From NCBI RefSeq assembly GCF_005954645.2, contig NZ_CP040695.2:1240001-1304000 (forward strand): a stretch of 64,000 nt of DNA, written 5' to 3'. A model generated the notes under the pieces. The model was not told where the DNA came from. It ran no database searches and saw only the letters and a program-made list of their open reading frames with translations. Below, piece after piece: positions 30,206 to 38,579 of this stretch. The stretch is from Nocardioides sp. S-1144 (lineage in GTDB: Bacteria; Actinomycetota; Actinomycetes; Propionibacteriales; Nocardioidaceae). Position 1 is the first letter of the stretch. Each line of letters opens with the position of its first letter. Made by a program: the position numbers and the translations under genes.

Positions 30206-31609
30206 ATGAGGCGGGCACACACGGTCGACCAGGTGCGGGAGGCCGAGCGGGCGCTGATGGCGCGGCTGCCGGACGGCGCGCTGATGCAGCGGGCCGCGCA
30301 CGGGCTGGCGCACGCGGTGCTCGACCTCCTCGGGACGGCGGGGACGGTCTACGGACGCCGGGTGCTGCTCCTGGTCGGCTCCGGCGACAACGGCGGGGAC
30401 GCCCTGCACGCCGGCGCGGTGCTCGCCCGGCGCGGGGTCGCGGTCGAGGCGTGGCTGCTGTCCGACCACGCCCACCGGGCCGGCCTCGAGGCGCTGCGGC
30501 GAGCCGGCGGCCGCGTGGTCACGACGGCGCCGCGCACCCGACCCGACCTCGTCGTCGACGCGATCGTCGGCATCGGTGGCCGGCCCGGGCTGCGGCCCGG
30601 GGCCCGCCAGGCGCTGGACGCCGTCGCGGGCGTGCCGGTCGTCGCGGTCGACGTGCCCAGCGGGGTCGACGTCGACACCGGCGAGCTCGACGGCCCGCAC
30701 GTCGAGGCGGCGCTCACCATCACCTTCGGCACCCACAAGTTCGCCCACCTGCTCGACCCCGCCGCGCGGGCCGCCGGCACCGTGCACCTCGTCGACCTCG
30801 GCCTCGACCTGCCGGCGCCGGCCGCGGAGGCGCTGCAGGACGCCGACGTCGCCGCCCTCCTGCCGCGACCCGGCCCCGACGCCCAGAAGTACTCCCGCGG
30901 CGTCGTCGGCGTCCGGGCCGGCTCCGACGCCTACCCGGGCGCCGGGCTCCTCTCCGTCGCCGGGGCGAGCTGCGGCCTCGCCGGGATGGTCCGCTACGTC
31001 GGCGACCGCGGCGTGCTCGACCTGGTCCACGCCCAGCACCCCGAGGTCGTCGGCGCCGGCCGGGTGCAGGCGTGGGTGGTCGGCAGCGGCAGCGGCGACG
31101 GCGCCCCCGGCACCCTGGCCGAGGCCCTCGCCGACGCCGTCCCGACCGTCGTGGACGCCGACGCGCTGGCCCACGCCCCCCGCGGCGGCGGCCACGAGTC
31201 GCTGGTCCTCACCCCGCACGCCGGTGAGCTGGCCCGGATGCTCGACGTCGACCGCGTCGACGTCGAGGCGCGTCCCCTCGAGCACGCCCGCCGCGCCGTC
31301 GAGACCTACGGCGCCGTGGTGCTGCTCAAGGGTCGCCACACGCTCGTCGTGCACCCCGACGGCCGGGTGCGGGTCACCACCACCGGCACGCCGTGGCTGG
31401 CCACGGCGGGGGCGGGCGACGTCCTCGGCGGCGTCATCGGGGCGCTGCTCGCCGCCGGCCTCAGCCCCTTCGACGCCGCGTCGGTCGGCTCCTGGCTGCA
31501 CGGCGCCGCCGCGACGGCCGCCGCCGCGGACGGTCCGATCACCGCCGGTGACGTCGCGCGTGGCCTGCCACGCGTGCTCGGGTCGCTGCTGCGAGAATCG
31601 ACGACATGA
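30206..31609 (+). CDS. nnr: Bifunctional NAD(P)H-hydrate epimerase/dehydratase
   Basis: A 467-residue repair enzyme for hydrated NAD(P)H. The N-terminal epimerase domain has VLLLVGSGDNGGDALHAG and VAVDVPSGVDVDTGE. The C-terminal ADP-dependent dehydratase has KYSRGVVGVRAGSDAYPGAG, VVDADALAH, LTPHAGELARML, VVLLKGRHTLVV and TGTPWLATAGAGDVLGGVIG. Its stop overlaps the alr start (ATGA). Confidence 0.95.
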   Translation: MRRAHTVDQVREAERALMARLPDGALMQRAAHGLAHAVLDLLGTAGTVYGRRVLLLVGSGDNGGDALHAGAVLARRGVAVEAWLLSDHAHRAGLEALRRAGGRVVTTAPRTRPDLVVDAIVGIGGRPGLRPGARQALDAVAGVPVVAVDVPSGVDVDTGELDGPHVEAALTITFGTHKFAHLLDPAARAAGTVHLVDLGLDLPAPAAEALQDADVAALLPRPGPDAQKYSRGVVGVRAGSDAYPGAGLLSVAGASCGLAGMVRYVGDRGVLDLVHAQHPEVVGAGRVQAWVVGSGSGDGAPGTLAEALADAVPTVVDADALAHAPRGGGHESLVLTPHAGELARMLDVDRVDVEARPLEHARRAVETYGAVVLLKGRHTLVVHPDGRVRVTTTGTPWLATAGAGDVLGGVIGALLAAGLSPFDAASVGSWLHGAAATAAAADGPITAGDVARGLPRVLGSLLRESTT

Positions 31610-32790
31610 CCCGAGCCGAGATCGTCGTCGACCTCGCGGCGATCCGTCACAACGTCCGGCTGCTGCGTGAGCTCGTCGGCACCACGATGATCACCGTGGT
31701 CAAGGCCGACGCCTACGGCCACGGGATGGTCGAGGTCGCCCGCGCCGCCCGCGACGCCGGCGCCGAGTGGCTCGCCGTCGCCACCCTCGACGAGGCCCGC
31801 GCGCTGCGCGCCGGCGGCGACACCGGCCCCGTGCTCACCTGGCTCACGGTCCCCGGCGAGCGGTACGACGACGTGGTGCGCGCCGGGATCGACCTCACGG
31901 CCTACTCCGTCGCCGAGCTCGACGAGATCGCCGCCGCCGACGCCGGTGTCCCGGCCCGCGTGCAGCTCAAGGTCGACACCGGGCTGGGGCGCGGGGGAGC
32001 GATCCGCGCCGACTGGGAGCGGTTCTTCGCCCGCGCCCGCGCCGGCGAGGAGGCCGGTGCCTGGACCGTCACCGGGATCTGGTCGCACCTGGCCTGCGCC
32101 GACGAGCCCGACCACCCCGCCAATGACGCCCAGCAGGCCGCCTTCGACGATGCCCTGGCGCTCGCCGCGGCGGCCGGGCTGCGCCCCGCGCTGCGCCACC
32201 TCGCCAACTCCGCCGCCGCCATCCTGCGCCCCGGCGCCCGCTACGACGCCGTCCGCGTCGGCCTCGCCAGCTACGGCCTCGACCCCGCCCCGAGCGTCGA
32301 GCACGGCACCGACCTGCGCCCGGCGATGACCGTGCGCGCCGAGCTCGCGCTGGTCAAGCACCTGGCTGCCGGCGACTCCGTCTCCTACGGCCACACCTGG
32401 ACCGCCGCCGCCCCGACGACGATCGGCCTGGTCCCCGCCGGCTACGCCGAGGGCGTGCCCGTCGCGGGCAGCGGCCGGCTCGAGGTCGCCGTCGACGGCA
32501 CCCGGCGCCCGCTCCGCGGCCGGGTCTGCATGGACCAGGTGCTGGTCGACCTCGGCGGTGACGAGCCGCCCGCCGGCACCGACGTCGTCCTGTTCGGCCC
32601 GCCCGGCGAGGGCCGCGCGACCGCCCAGGACTGGGCCGAGGCGTGCGGCACCATCAGCTACGAGATCGTCACCCGGGTCGGCGGCCGGATGCCGCGCCGC
32701 CACGTCGACCCCGACCGCGACCCCGACCGCGACCCCGACCACGACCTCGACCCCGAGTCCGACCGTGACGACGACCGGGGGCCCCGATGA
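31606..32790 (+). CDS. alr: Alanine racemase
   Basis: A 394-residue PLP enzyme that makes D-alanine for peptidoglycan. The PLP lysine is in VVKADAYGHGMVEVARA (~34). The substrate region LKVDTGLGRGGA, the second catalytic tyrosine in VSYGHTWTA, and GRVCMDQVLVDLG are visible. After the conserved end (SYEIVTRVGGRMPRRHVD) comes a charged repeat tail of about 25 residues made of DPDRDP units, which is not part of the fold. GAGAAT seven bases upstream suggests an internal leaderless start besides coupling to nnr. Confidence 0.95.
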   Translation: MTRAEIVVDLAAIRHNVRLLRELVGTTMITVVKADAYGHGMVEVARAARDAGAEWLAVATLDEARALRAGGDTGPVLTWLTVPGERYDDVVRAGIDLTAYSVAELDEIAAADAGVPARVQLKVDTGLGRGGAIRADWERFFARARAGEEAGAWTVTGIWSHLACADEPDHPANDAQQAAFDDALALAAAAGLRPALRHLANSAAAILRPGARYDAVRVGLASYGLDPAPSVEHGTDLRPAMTVRAELALVKHLAAGDSVSYGHTWTAAAPTTIGLVPAGYAEGVPVAGSGRLEVAVDGTRRPLRGRVCMDQVLVDLGGDEPPAGTDVVLFGPPGEGRATAQDWAEACGTISYEIVTRVGGRMPRRHVDPDRDPDRDPDHDLDPESDRDDDRGPR

Positions 32791-33839
32791 GCACCAAGGG
32801 CAGGGTGATCGGCTCGATCGGCGGCGCCCTCGGCGTCGCGGCGGCCGGCACCGCCGTCGGCATCCTGCGCCAGCACCGCGCGATCAGCCGGGTCGCCGGC
32901 GCCGACGTCCCGTTCGGCTCGCTGCGCTCGCCGGCCACCACCGTGGTCGCCGAGGACGGCGTCCCGCTGCACGTCGAGGTCGACGAGGTCGACCCCGGCA
33001 CCACGCCGCCGGTCACCGTCGTCTTCGTGCACGGTTACTGCCTGAACCTGGACTGCTGGCACTTCCAGCGCGCCGCCTACCGCGGCCTGGTCCGCAGCGT
33101 CTACTACGACCAGCGCTCCCACGGCCGCTCCGGCCGCTCCGACCGCGAGCACGCCACGATCGACCAGCTCGGCCGCGACCTCGCGCAGGTCATCGCCGAG
33201 GTCGTGCCCGACGGCCCGGTGGTGCTGGTCGGGCACTCGATGGGCGGCATGACCGTGGTGACCCTCGCCGAGCAGCTCCCCGAGCTGATCGGCACCAAGG
33301 TCATCGGGGTCGCGCTGATCTCGACCACCGCCGGCGGGTTCGACCCCAGCCGGGTCCTGCTCCCCATGCTGCCCGCCCGCCTGACCGGGCGGCTGACGCA
33401 CCGGGCGATGGCGACGCTGCACCGCGGCCACGGCGCGATCGACTCGGCCCGCCGCGTCGGCCGGGCGGTCGCCAACGTCGCGACGCGGCAGTTCGCCTTC
33501 GGCGGCGACGTCCCGCGCTCCTACGTCTCCTTCGTCGACGACATGCTGTCGCAGACGCCGTTCGAGGTGGTCGCCGACTTCTTCCCCAGCTTCCGCGACC
33601 TCGACAAGTTCGACTTCGTCGAGGTGCTCGACGAGGTCCCGGTCTCCATCATCTGCGGCAACGCCGACAAGCTGACCTCGATCGGGCACTCGCGCAAGCT
33701 GCACGTCCGGATCCCCGGCTCCCGGCTGCTGGAGTGCGACGGTGCCGGTCACATGGTGCCGCTCGAGCGCCACGACCAGGTCAACGCCGAGCTCGACCAG
33801 CTCATCACGGCGGCCACGACCCGGGCAGCCGGCCGGTGA
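32787..33839 (+). CDS. Alpha/beta hydrolase
   Basis: A 350-residue hydrolase with an N-terminal hydrophobic segment (GSIGGALGVAAAGTAVGI) that may tether it to the membrane. The alpha/beta domain shows VVFVHGYCLNLDCWHF, YYDQRSHGRSGRS, the nucleophile elbow GHSMGGMTVV, the acid in ICGNADKLTS and the histidine in GAGHMVPLE. It overlaps alr and the next gene, so it belongs to the alr-tsa operon. Substrate unknown. Confidence 0.9.
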   Translation: MSTKGRVIGSIGGALGVAAAGTAVGILRQHRAISRVAGADVPFGSLRSPATTVVAEDGVPLHVEVDEVDPGTTPPVTVVFVHGYCLNLDCWHFQRAAYRGLVRSVYYDQRSHGRSGRSDREHATIDQLGRDLAQVIAEVVPDGPVVLVGHSMGGMTVVTLAEQLPELIGTKVIGVALISTTAGGFDPSRVLLPMLPARLTGRLTHRAMATLHRGHGAIDSARRVGRAVANVATRQFAFGGDVPRSYVSFVDDMLSQTPFEVVADFFPSFRDLDKFDFVEVLDEVPVSIICGNADKLTSIGHSRKLHVRIPGSRLLECDGAGHMVPLERHDQVNAELDQLITAATTRAAGR

Positions 33840-34747
33840 GCGAGGTCAGCGTCCGTCGCGTCGGCCCCGAGTCAGCCGCGGCGGTGCTCGCGATCGTGCG
33901 CGACGCCTTCGGCAGTCGCCCGCCGCTGCACCCGCCGGCCGACGCGCTCACCGAGACCGAGGCCTCCATCGCCACCCGGCTGGCCCTCGGTGGCGGCCTG
34001 GTCGCCCGGGTCGACGGCGTGCCGGTCGGTGCCCTGCTGCTCGACGCCGTCGGCGACGCCGTCTACCTGCGCCGGTTCGGCGTGGTCTCGGCCGCGCGGG
34101 GCCACGGCGTCGCGGGCGCGCTGATCCAGGCGGCGTCCGAGGCCGCCGTCGGCCGGCCGTGGCTGCGGGTGGTCGCACGCGAGGAGCTGCCGGCGACGAT
34201 CGCCTTCTGGGTGCGCCGCGGGTTCGTGCAGACCGACCGTCGCTCGCCCTACGTCGAGCTGGTCCGGCCGGTGCCGGTGTTCCACGAGGTGCCCACCGCC
34301 GACGACATGCGGGCGCTCGGCGCCCGCGTGGCCCGCACGCTGCGCCCCGGCGACCTGGTCGTCCTCACCGGCGACCTGGGGGCCGGGAAGACCACCTTCA
34401 CCCAGGGCCTGGGCCGCGGGCTCGGCGTCGAGGGCGCGGTGACGTCGCCGACGTTCGTCATCGCCCGCGAGCACCGGTCGACCTCGGACGGCCCGGAGCT
34501 GGTGCACGTCGACGCCTACCGCCTCGGCGGCGCCGCCGAGCTCGACGACCTCGACCTCGACACCTCCTTCGACGACGCCGTCACGGTGGTCGAGTGGGGC
34601 GAGGGGGTCGCCGAGGACCTCGCCGACTCCCGCCTCCAGATCCGCATCACGCGCTCCGCGGGTGCCGGCGGCCAGGGGGCCGACGGCGAGCTCGACCCGC
34701 GCACGGTCGAGATCCTGCGGCTCGGCCCGCGCTGGGCGACGTCGTGA
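33836..34747 (+). CDS. tsaE: GNAT-TsaE fusion (t6A tRNA modification ATPase)
   Basis: A 303-residue fusion. Residues 1-145 are a GNAT acetyltransferase (RRFGVVSAARGHGVAGALIQAA, FWVRRGFVQTDRR). Residues ~150-303 are TsaE, the ATPase that works with TsaB and TsaD in N6-threonylcarbamoyl-adenosine formation. The TsaE part has VVLTGDLGAGKTTFTQGLGRGLG, SPTFVIAREH, LVHVDAYRLGG and VTVVEWGEG. The reading frame runs unbroken through both parts. The GTG overlaps the hydrolase stop. The GNAT substrate is unknown; an intact TsaE with an added domain is the simplest reading. Confidence 0.9.
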   Translation: MSEVSVRRVGPESAAAVLAIVRDAFGSRPPLHPPADALTETEASIATRLALGGGLVARVDGVPVGALLLDAVGDAVYLRRFGVVSAARGHGVAGALIQAASEAAVGRPWLRVVAREELPATIAFWVRRGFVQTDRRSPYVELVRPVPVFHEVPTADDMRALGARVARTLRPGDLVVLTGDLGAGKTTFTQGLGRGLGVEGAVTSPTFVIAREHRSTSDGPELVHVDAYRLGGAAELDDLDLDTSFDDAVTVVEWGEGVAEDLADSRLQIRITRSAGAGGQGADGELDPRTVEILRLGPRWATS

Positions 34748-34770
34748 GCCCGGCCCCGCCCGCCATGGCC

Positions 34771-34776
34771 TAACGT
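34771..34776 (+). promoter_or_regulatory. -10 hexamer of leaderless tsaB
   Basis: TAACGT lies seven bases before the GTG start of tsaB, in the 36-bp gap after tsaE. Confidence 0.5.
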
Positions 34777-34783
34777 CGTCACC

Positions 34784-35422
34784 GTGCTGCTCGCGTTCGA
34801 CACCGCCTCGCCCACCGTCACCGTCGCCCTCCTCGACGACGGCGAGGTGCTGGCCGAGCTGGTCTCGGAGGAGACGATGCGGCACGGCGAGCAGCTGGCG
34901 CCGCTCATCGACGAGGCGCTGCGCCGCTGCGACGCGCTGCGCTCCGACGTGACGGCGGTCGCGGTCGGCGTCGGCCCGGGCCCGTTCACCGGCCTGCGGG
35001 TCGGCCTGGTCACCGCCCGCACGCTGGGCTTCGTCCTCGAGGTCCCCGTCTACGGCGTGTGCAGCCTCGACGCGCTGGCCGTCGAGGCGGTCGACACCGG
35101 CGCGGTCGGTGCGAGCTTCGTGGTCGCCACCGACGCCCGCCGCAAGGAGGTCTACCTCGCGGCCTACGACGAGGACGGCGTCCGCACCGGCGGCCCGGCC
35201 GTCGACCGGCCCGCGAGCGTGGCCACCACCGTCCCGGTCGTGGGGGAGGGCGCGGTGCTCTACCCCGAGGCCTTCCCGAACCGGCTCGGCCCGCTGCGTC
35301 CGTCGGCGGGGTGGCTGGGTCGCGCGGTCACGGAGGAGCGGGTCGAGCTGCTCGACCCGGAGCCGCTCTACCTGCGGCGGCCCGACGCCGTCGCGCCCGG
35401 CGCCGCCAAGCCCGTCTCGTGA
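34784..35422 (+). CDS. tsaB: tRNA threonylcarbamoyladenosine biosynthesis protein TsaB
   Basis: A 212-residue TsaB, an inactive TsaD-like partner in t6A synthesis. It starts LLAFDTASPTVTVALLDDG and has RHGEQLAPLIDEAL, VGVGPGPFTGLRVGLVTART and VATDARRKEVYLAAYD. Its stop overlaps the rimI start. TsaD, the catalytic partner normally encoded after rimI, is absent here. Confidence 0.94.
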   Translation: MLLAFDTASPTVTVALLDDGEVLAELVSEETMRHGEQLAPLIDEALRRCDALRSDVTAVAVGVGPGPFTGLRVGLVTARTLGFVLEVPVYGVCSLDALAVEAVDTGAVGASFVVATDARRKEVYLAAYDEDGVRTGGPAVDRPASVATTVPVVGEGAVLYPEAFPNRLGPLRPSAGWLGRAVTEERVELLDPEPLYLRRPDAVAPGAAKPVS

Positions 35423-35892
35423 GCCCGGCCGGCCCGGCGAGCGCCCCGACGATCCGGGTGGCCGGCCCGGACGACGCCGCCGCGGTCGCCGACCTCGAGG
35501 CCGAGAACCTCGGCGGCGACGCGTGGCCGTTCGGACTCGTGGCCGCGGGGGTCGCGGGTGAGGCGCCGACGGTGACCTACCTCGTCGCCGACCTCGACGG
35601 CGTCGTCGTCGGCTACGCCGCCGCGAGCGTCGTGGCCGACATCGCCGAGCTGCAACGGGTCGCGGTCACGCCGCGGCACCGTCGCGCGGGGGTCGCGGGG
35701 CTGTTGCTCGACGGCGTCGTCGCCCTGGCCCGCTCCGGCGGGGCCGACCGGGTGCTGCTCGAGGTCCGGGAGGACAACGAGGCCGCGCTGGGCTTCTACG
35801 CCCAGCGCGGCTTCGGGGAGATCGACCGTCGCCGCCGGTACTACCGCGACGGCGCGACCGCCGTGGTGATGCTGCTCCCGGTCGACCGGTGA
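35419..35892 (+). CDS. rimI: Ribosomal protein S18-alanine N-acetyltransferase RimI
   Basis: A 157-residue single-domain GNAT in the RimI position after tsaB. It has LQRVAVTPRHRRAGVAGLLLDGVV, the VLLEVREDNEAALGFYAQRGFGEIDRRRRYY motif and a short C-terminus. The GTG overlaps the tsaB stop. Assignment as RimI rests on the EVREDN motif and context; acetylation of other N-termini is possible. Confidence 0.88.
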   Translation: MSPAGPASAPTIRVAGPDDAAAVADLEAENLGGDAWPFGLVAAGVAGEAPTVTYLVADLDGVVVGYAAASVVADIAELQRVAVTPRHRRAGVAGLLLDGVVALARSGGADRVLLEVREDNEAALGFYAQRGFGEIDRRRRYYRDGATAVVMLLPVDR

Positions 35893-35909
35893 GGCCGTCC
35901 CGGGGGTGC

Positions 35910-37346
35910 TCAGTCGAGGACCTCCGGGGCCACGCCGTCGTCGTCGATCCAGTCGCGACCGTCGTCGAAGAGGTCGCGGTCGCGGCCCTGCTCGTCCTGG
36001 TCGCGGCCCGAGCGGCGTCCGGCACCGGCGGCTCCGGCGCCGCCCGGCCCACGGCCCCCGGCCGTGCCCCGGGTGCCCTTGGCGCTGCCGTTGCGCGACC
36101 CGGCCGCCCCGGCGGTGCCGGCCGCCCCGCGACCGGTGCCCCGACCCGCGGTGCCGCGTCCGGCCGCACCGGTGCCGCGGCCGGCGGAGGAGCGTGACCC
36201 GGGAGCGGACCCCACGGCGCCGCCCCGGCCACCCGCCGGCCGCGAGGTGGGCACTGCTCCCGCCGCGCCGCCGCGACCCAGGGCGCCGGCCGTGCCGGCC
36301 GGCCGGCCGCTCGCGCCGATGGGGCGGGCCCCGGCCGGGGTGCCGGGCGTGACGACGCCCGGACGGACGCCGGCCCCGATCGCGGCACCGGCGGCGGCGC
36401 CGCCGGCACCGATCCCCGCTGCCGCGGCGGGCGAGACGCCTCCCGGCGCCCCCGCCGACCCGGGGCTCGGCGGCATCGCCGAGGGCGAGAGGGGCGAGAT
36501 CGGGGCCATCGGGGTGGTCGACCCCGGTGTCGTCGGGCCGACCGGCGCGGGAGGGGCGGGTGCCCCCGGCGCGATCGGGGAGGTGGGTGCGCCGGGTCCC
36601 TGGGGCGTGCCCGGGGTCGGGCCCTGCGGGTAGCCGGGCTGTGACGGGTTGCCCGGCGGGGAGCCCGGCGGGATGCCTGGCGGCGGCGAGGTCGGGGGCG
36701 AGGTGGGCGTACCGGGAGGCACCGACGTCGGCGGGCGGGAGATCGGCGCGTCGGGGCTACCGCCCCCCGGGCCGGTCGGGCCGGTCGGGGGTAGCTGCTC
36801 GGGCGGCCGGACGGGCTCCTGCTCGCCGTGGATCCGCTTGATGTCGCCGAGCTCGGAGCCGAAGACCTCGTCGAGGCGCCGGGTCCACTCCCCGGAGATC
36901 CGCTCGCGGGCCTCGAGGTTGTCGTTGTACTCCTTGACCGACTCACCGTGCTTGCGCTGCTCGGTGACGTCCTCCGGCGTCGCCGGCCCCACGGGACGGC
37001 GGTAGGGGCCGGGCTTGTCGAGCTCGGGGCTGCTGACGTCCATCTGGCGCCGCGCCTCCCGGGCCTCCCGGATCGCCCTCGCGGTCCGGTCGAGCGCCCG
37101 GCTGCCGTCGCGCAGCAGCTGCACGCGCTCGTCGAGACCCCGCGCCGTCTCCACGAACGAGCGGCCCATCGCGGGACCCGTCTCGCCGCCGATGACGTGG
37201 TCGCGCTGGGCGGCCTGGCGCATCGACGCGGCCACCACGTTGAGCAGCTCGGCGCACCGGTACCACTCCGCGGACCCCTCGTCGATCTGCTCGTGGTCGG
37301 CGCCGTCGAGGTAGCGCCGGAACTCGATCTCGGACGGTCCGGGCAT
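35910..37346 (-). CDS. PPE/ESX-like protein with long Pro/Gly/Ala-rich tail
   Basis: A 478-residue protein. The first 165 residues are predicted helical, with WYRCAELLNVVAASMRQAAQ, RGLDERVQLLRDGSRAL and EARERISGEWTRRLDEVFG. This resembles PPE/WXG-like substrates of type VII secretion in general shape only. Residues ~175-345 are proline-rich, then glycine/alanine/arginine-rich to ~450, ending in an acidic DLFDDGRDWIDDDG tail. There is no signal peptide. It overlaps the upstream 37346-37789 gene by one base. No ESX ATPase or EccC is in the window, so secretion is an inference. Confidence 0.75.
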   Translation of the reverse strand: MPGPSEIEFRRYLDGADHEQIDEGSAEWYRCAELLNVVAASMRQAAQRDHVIGGETGPAMGRSFVETARGLDERVQLLRDGSRALDRTARAIREAREARRQMDVSSPELDKPGPYRRPVGPATPEDVTEQRKHGESVKEYNDNLEARERISGEWTRRLDEVFGSELGDIKRIHGEQEPVRPPEQLPPTGPTGPGGGSPDAPISRPPTSVPPGTPTSPPTSPPPGIPPGSPPGNPSQPGYPQGPTPGTPQGPGAPTSPIAPGAPAPPAPVGPTTPGSTTPMAPISPLSPSAMPPSPGSAGAPGGVSPAAAAGIGAGGAAAGAAIGAGVRPGVVTPGTPAGARPIGASGRPAGTAGALGRGGAAGAVPTSRPAGGRGGAVGSAPGSRSSAGRGTGAAGRGTAGRGTGRGAAGTAGAAGSRNGSAKGTRGTAGGRGPGGAGAAGAGRRSGRDQDEQGRDRDLFDDGRDWIDDDGVAPEVLD

Positions 37347-37789
37347 CAGCCCTCCTCCTCCGCCGGGATCTCGCAGGTGGTGTTGGTGAAGTCGGGCGGG
37401 GCGGCGCAGCCCTCGACGGCCTCGAGGGTCGGGACGGGCGCCCCGGCCACGCGGTCGGTCGAGCGGCGCGAGCCGTCGCCGCTGGTCTCGTCGGTGAAGA
37501 CCATGTCGTCGTGGAAGCGGTGGATCTTGACGACGTAGCCCTCCAGCCCGACGACCAGGTCGCGCATCGCCTCGGTCACGTGCTGGTGGGCGAGGTTCAC
37601 GTGGTGCCCGAACTGCTGCCCGGGGTCGGAGGCGCCGAAGACGGCCGGTGCCACGCCCTTCGGGCGGGAGTTGCGGTCGACGTCGTCGGCGTTCTCGGTG
37701 AGGATCTTGACGATCTCGCGGATCGTCGCCTCCTCGACGTTGATCGCGCCCAGCGCTGCGCCTGCCTGTGCGGCCAGACCGATGCTCAT
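37346..37789 (-). CDS. Small helical ESX-like partner protein
   Basis: A 147-residue protein beginning MSIGLAAQAGAALGAINVEE. The first 95 residues are mostly helical, and the C-terminus is polar with two cysteines (EGCAAPPDFTNTTCEIP). AGAGGAGAG precedes the ATG. The stop overlaps the start of the PPE-like gene, so a two-protein complex such as a PE/PPE or WXG100 heterodimer is plausible. I see no WXG motif, so the family is not certain. Confidence 0.7.
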   Translation of the reverse strand: MSIGLAAQAGAALGAINVEEATIREIVKILTENADDVDRNSRPKGVAPAVFGASDPGQQFGHHVNLAHQHVTEAMRDLVVGLEGYVVKIHRFHDDMVFTDETSGDGSRRSTDRVAGAPVPTLEAVEGCAAPPDFTNTTCEIPAEEEG

Positions 37790-37940
37790 CCGTGAACTCT
37801 CCTCTGCTGCTCTGCTGCGGGCCGAGACGCGGTTCGCCTACCCCTCGCCCACACCGGTAAACCTGCGGGCGCCCGCCCCACGCCCGGCACGCTACTCGTT
37901 AGGGTCGGGGTAGTCCCGATCTCGGAAAGGGGTCCCGATC

Positions 37941-38573
37941 GTGCGATCCGTGTCCCGCAGCAAGGCCGTCCCCGCCGCCGTCCTGGTCGCCGTCCTCGCC
38001 CTCGCGGGCTGCGGCGGCGGTGGCGACGACGGTGGTGACGGCGGTGCCGGGAGCGACGGCCCGGACCCGTCGGCGAGCGCCACCTCCTCCGCGGCGGGCT
38101 CCCCGTCGCAGGCGCCGAGCCCCACGGAGCCGACCGAGGCGGCGGTGGTCCCGGCCTCCGGACCCGAGCTGGCGATGGACGTCGCCACGGTGCGGCTCCC
38201 GGAGGGCTGGAGGCTCACCGAGGGCCAGGCGAGCTTCCTGGCCACGGGAACCGACCCCGGGGCCGGCTCGACGAGCTTCATCGGGCTCTCGCAGTTCCCC
38301 TCGACGACGTCCGACCCGACCGCGGCCGAGCTCGAGGAGACGGTGCTCGAGGGCGACCTGCGCGGTCGCGGGATGGTGCAGGACCCGGTCGAGGTCGACG
38401 GGGTGGAGATGCGCCGGGTGACCGGCCGGGACGGCGCGTCGTCGATCGAGGTCCTCATCGCCCTCGTCGACGGCGACCTGGTCACCCTCAAGGTCCGGCA
38501 GGGCAAGGACATCCCCGGCGCCGAGCGCGCCGAGGTCGTCGCGAGCGTCCTGGCCAGCTTCCGCTGGTCCTGA
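37941..38573 (+). CDS. Secreted lipoprotein, unknown function
   Basis: A 210-residue lipoprotein. The signal sequence AVPAAVLVAVLALAGC has a clear lipobox (LAGC, Cys ~24). A Gly/Asp then Ser/Pro linker follows to residue ~65. The remainder (MDVATVRLPEGWRLTEG to VVASVLASFRWS) looks like a small alpha-beta domain seen in many actinobacterial lipoproteins. A GTG at 37950 is an alternative start. TAGGGT at 37900-37905 may be the -10, leaving a leader of about 30 bases with GGAAAGG. Confidence 0.82.
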   Translation: MRSVSRSKAVPAAVLVAVLALAGCGGGGDDGGDGGAGSDGPDPSASATSSAAGSPSQAPSPTEPTEAAVVPASGPELAMDVATVRLPEGWRLTEGQASFLATGTDPGAGSTSFIGLSQFPSTTSDPTAAELEETVLEGDLRGRGMVQDPVEVDGVEMRRVTGRDGASSIEVLIALVDGDLVTLKVRQGKDIPGAERAEVVASVLASFRWS

Positions 38574-38579
38574 GCCGGA

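Noticed and set aside
32706-32760. Short repeat array resembling a CRISPR
   Set aside because: It is a 12-base in-frame repeat inside alr with no spacers.
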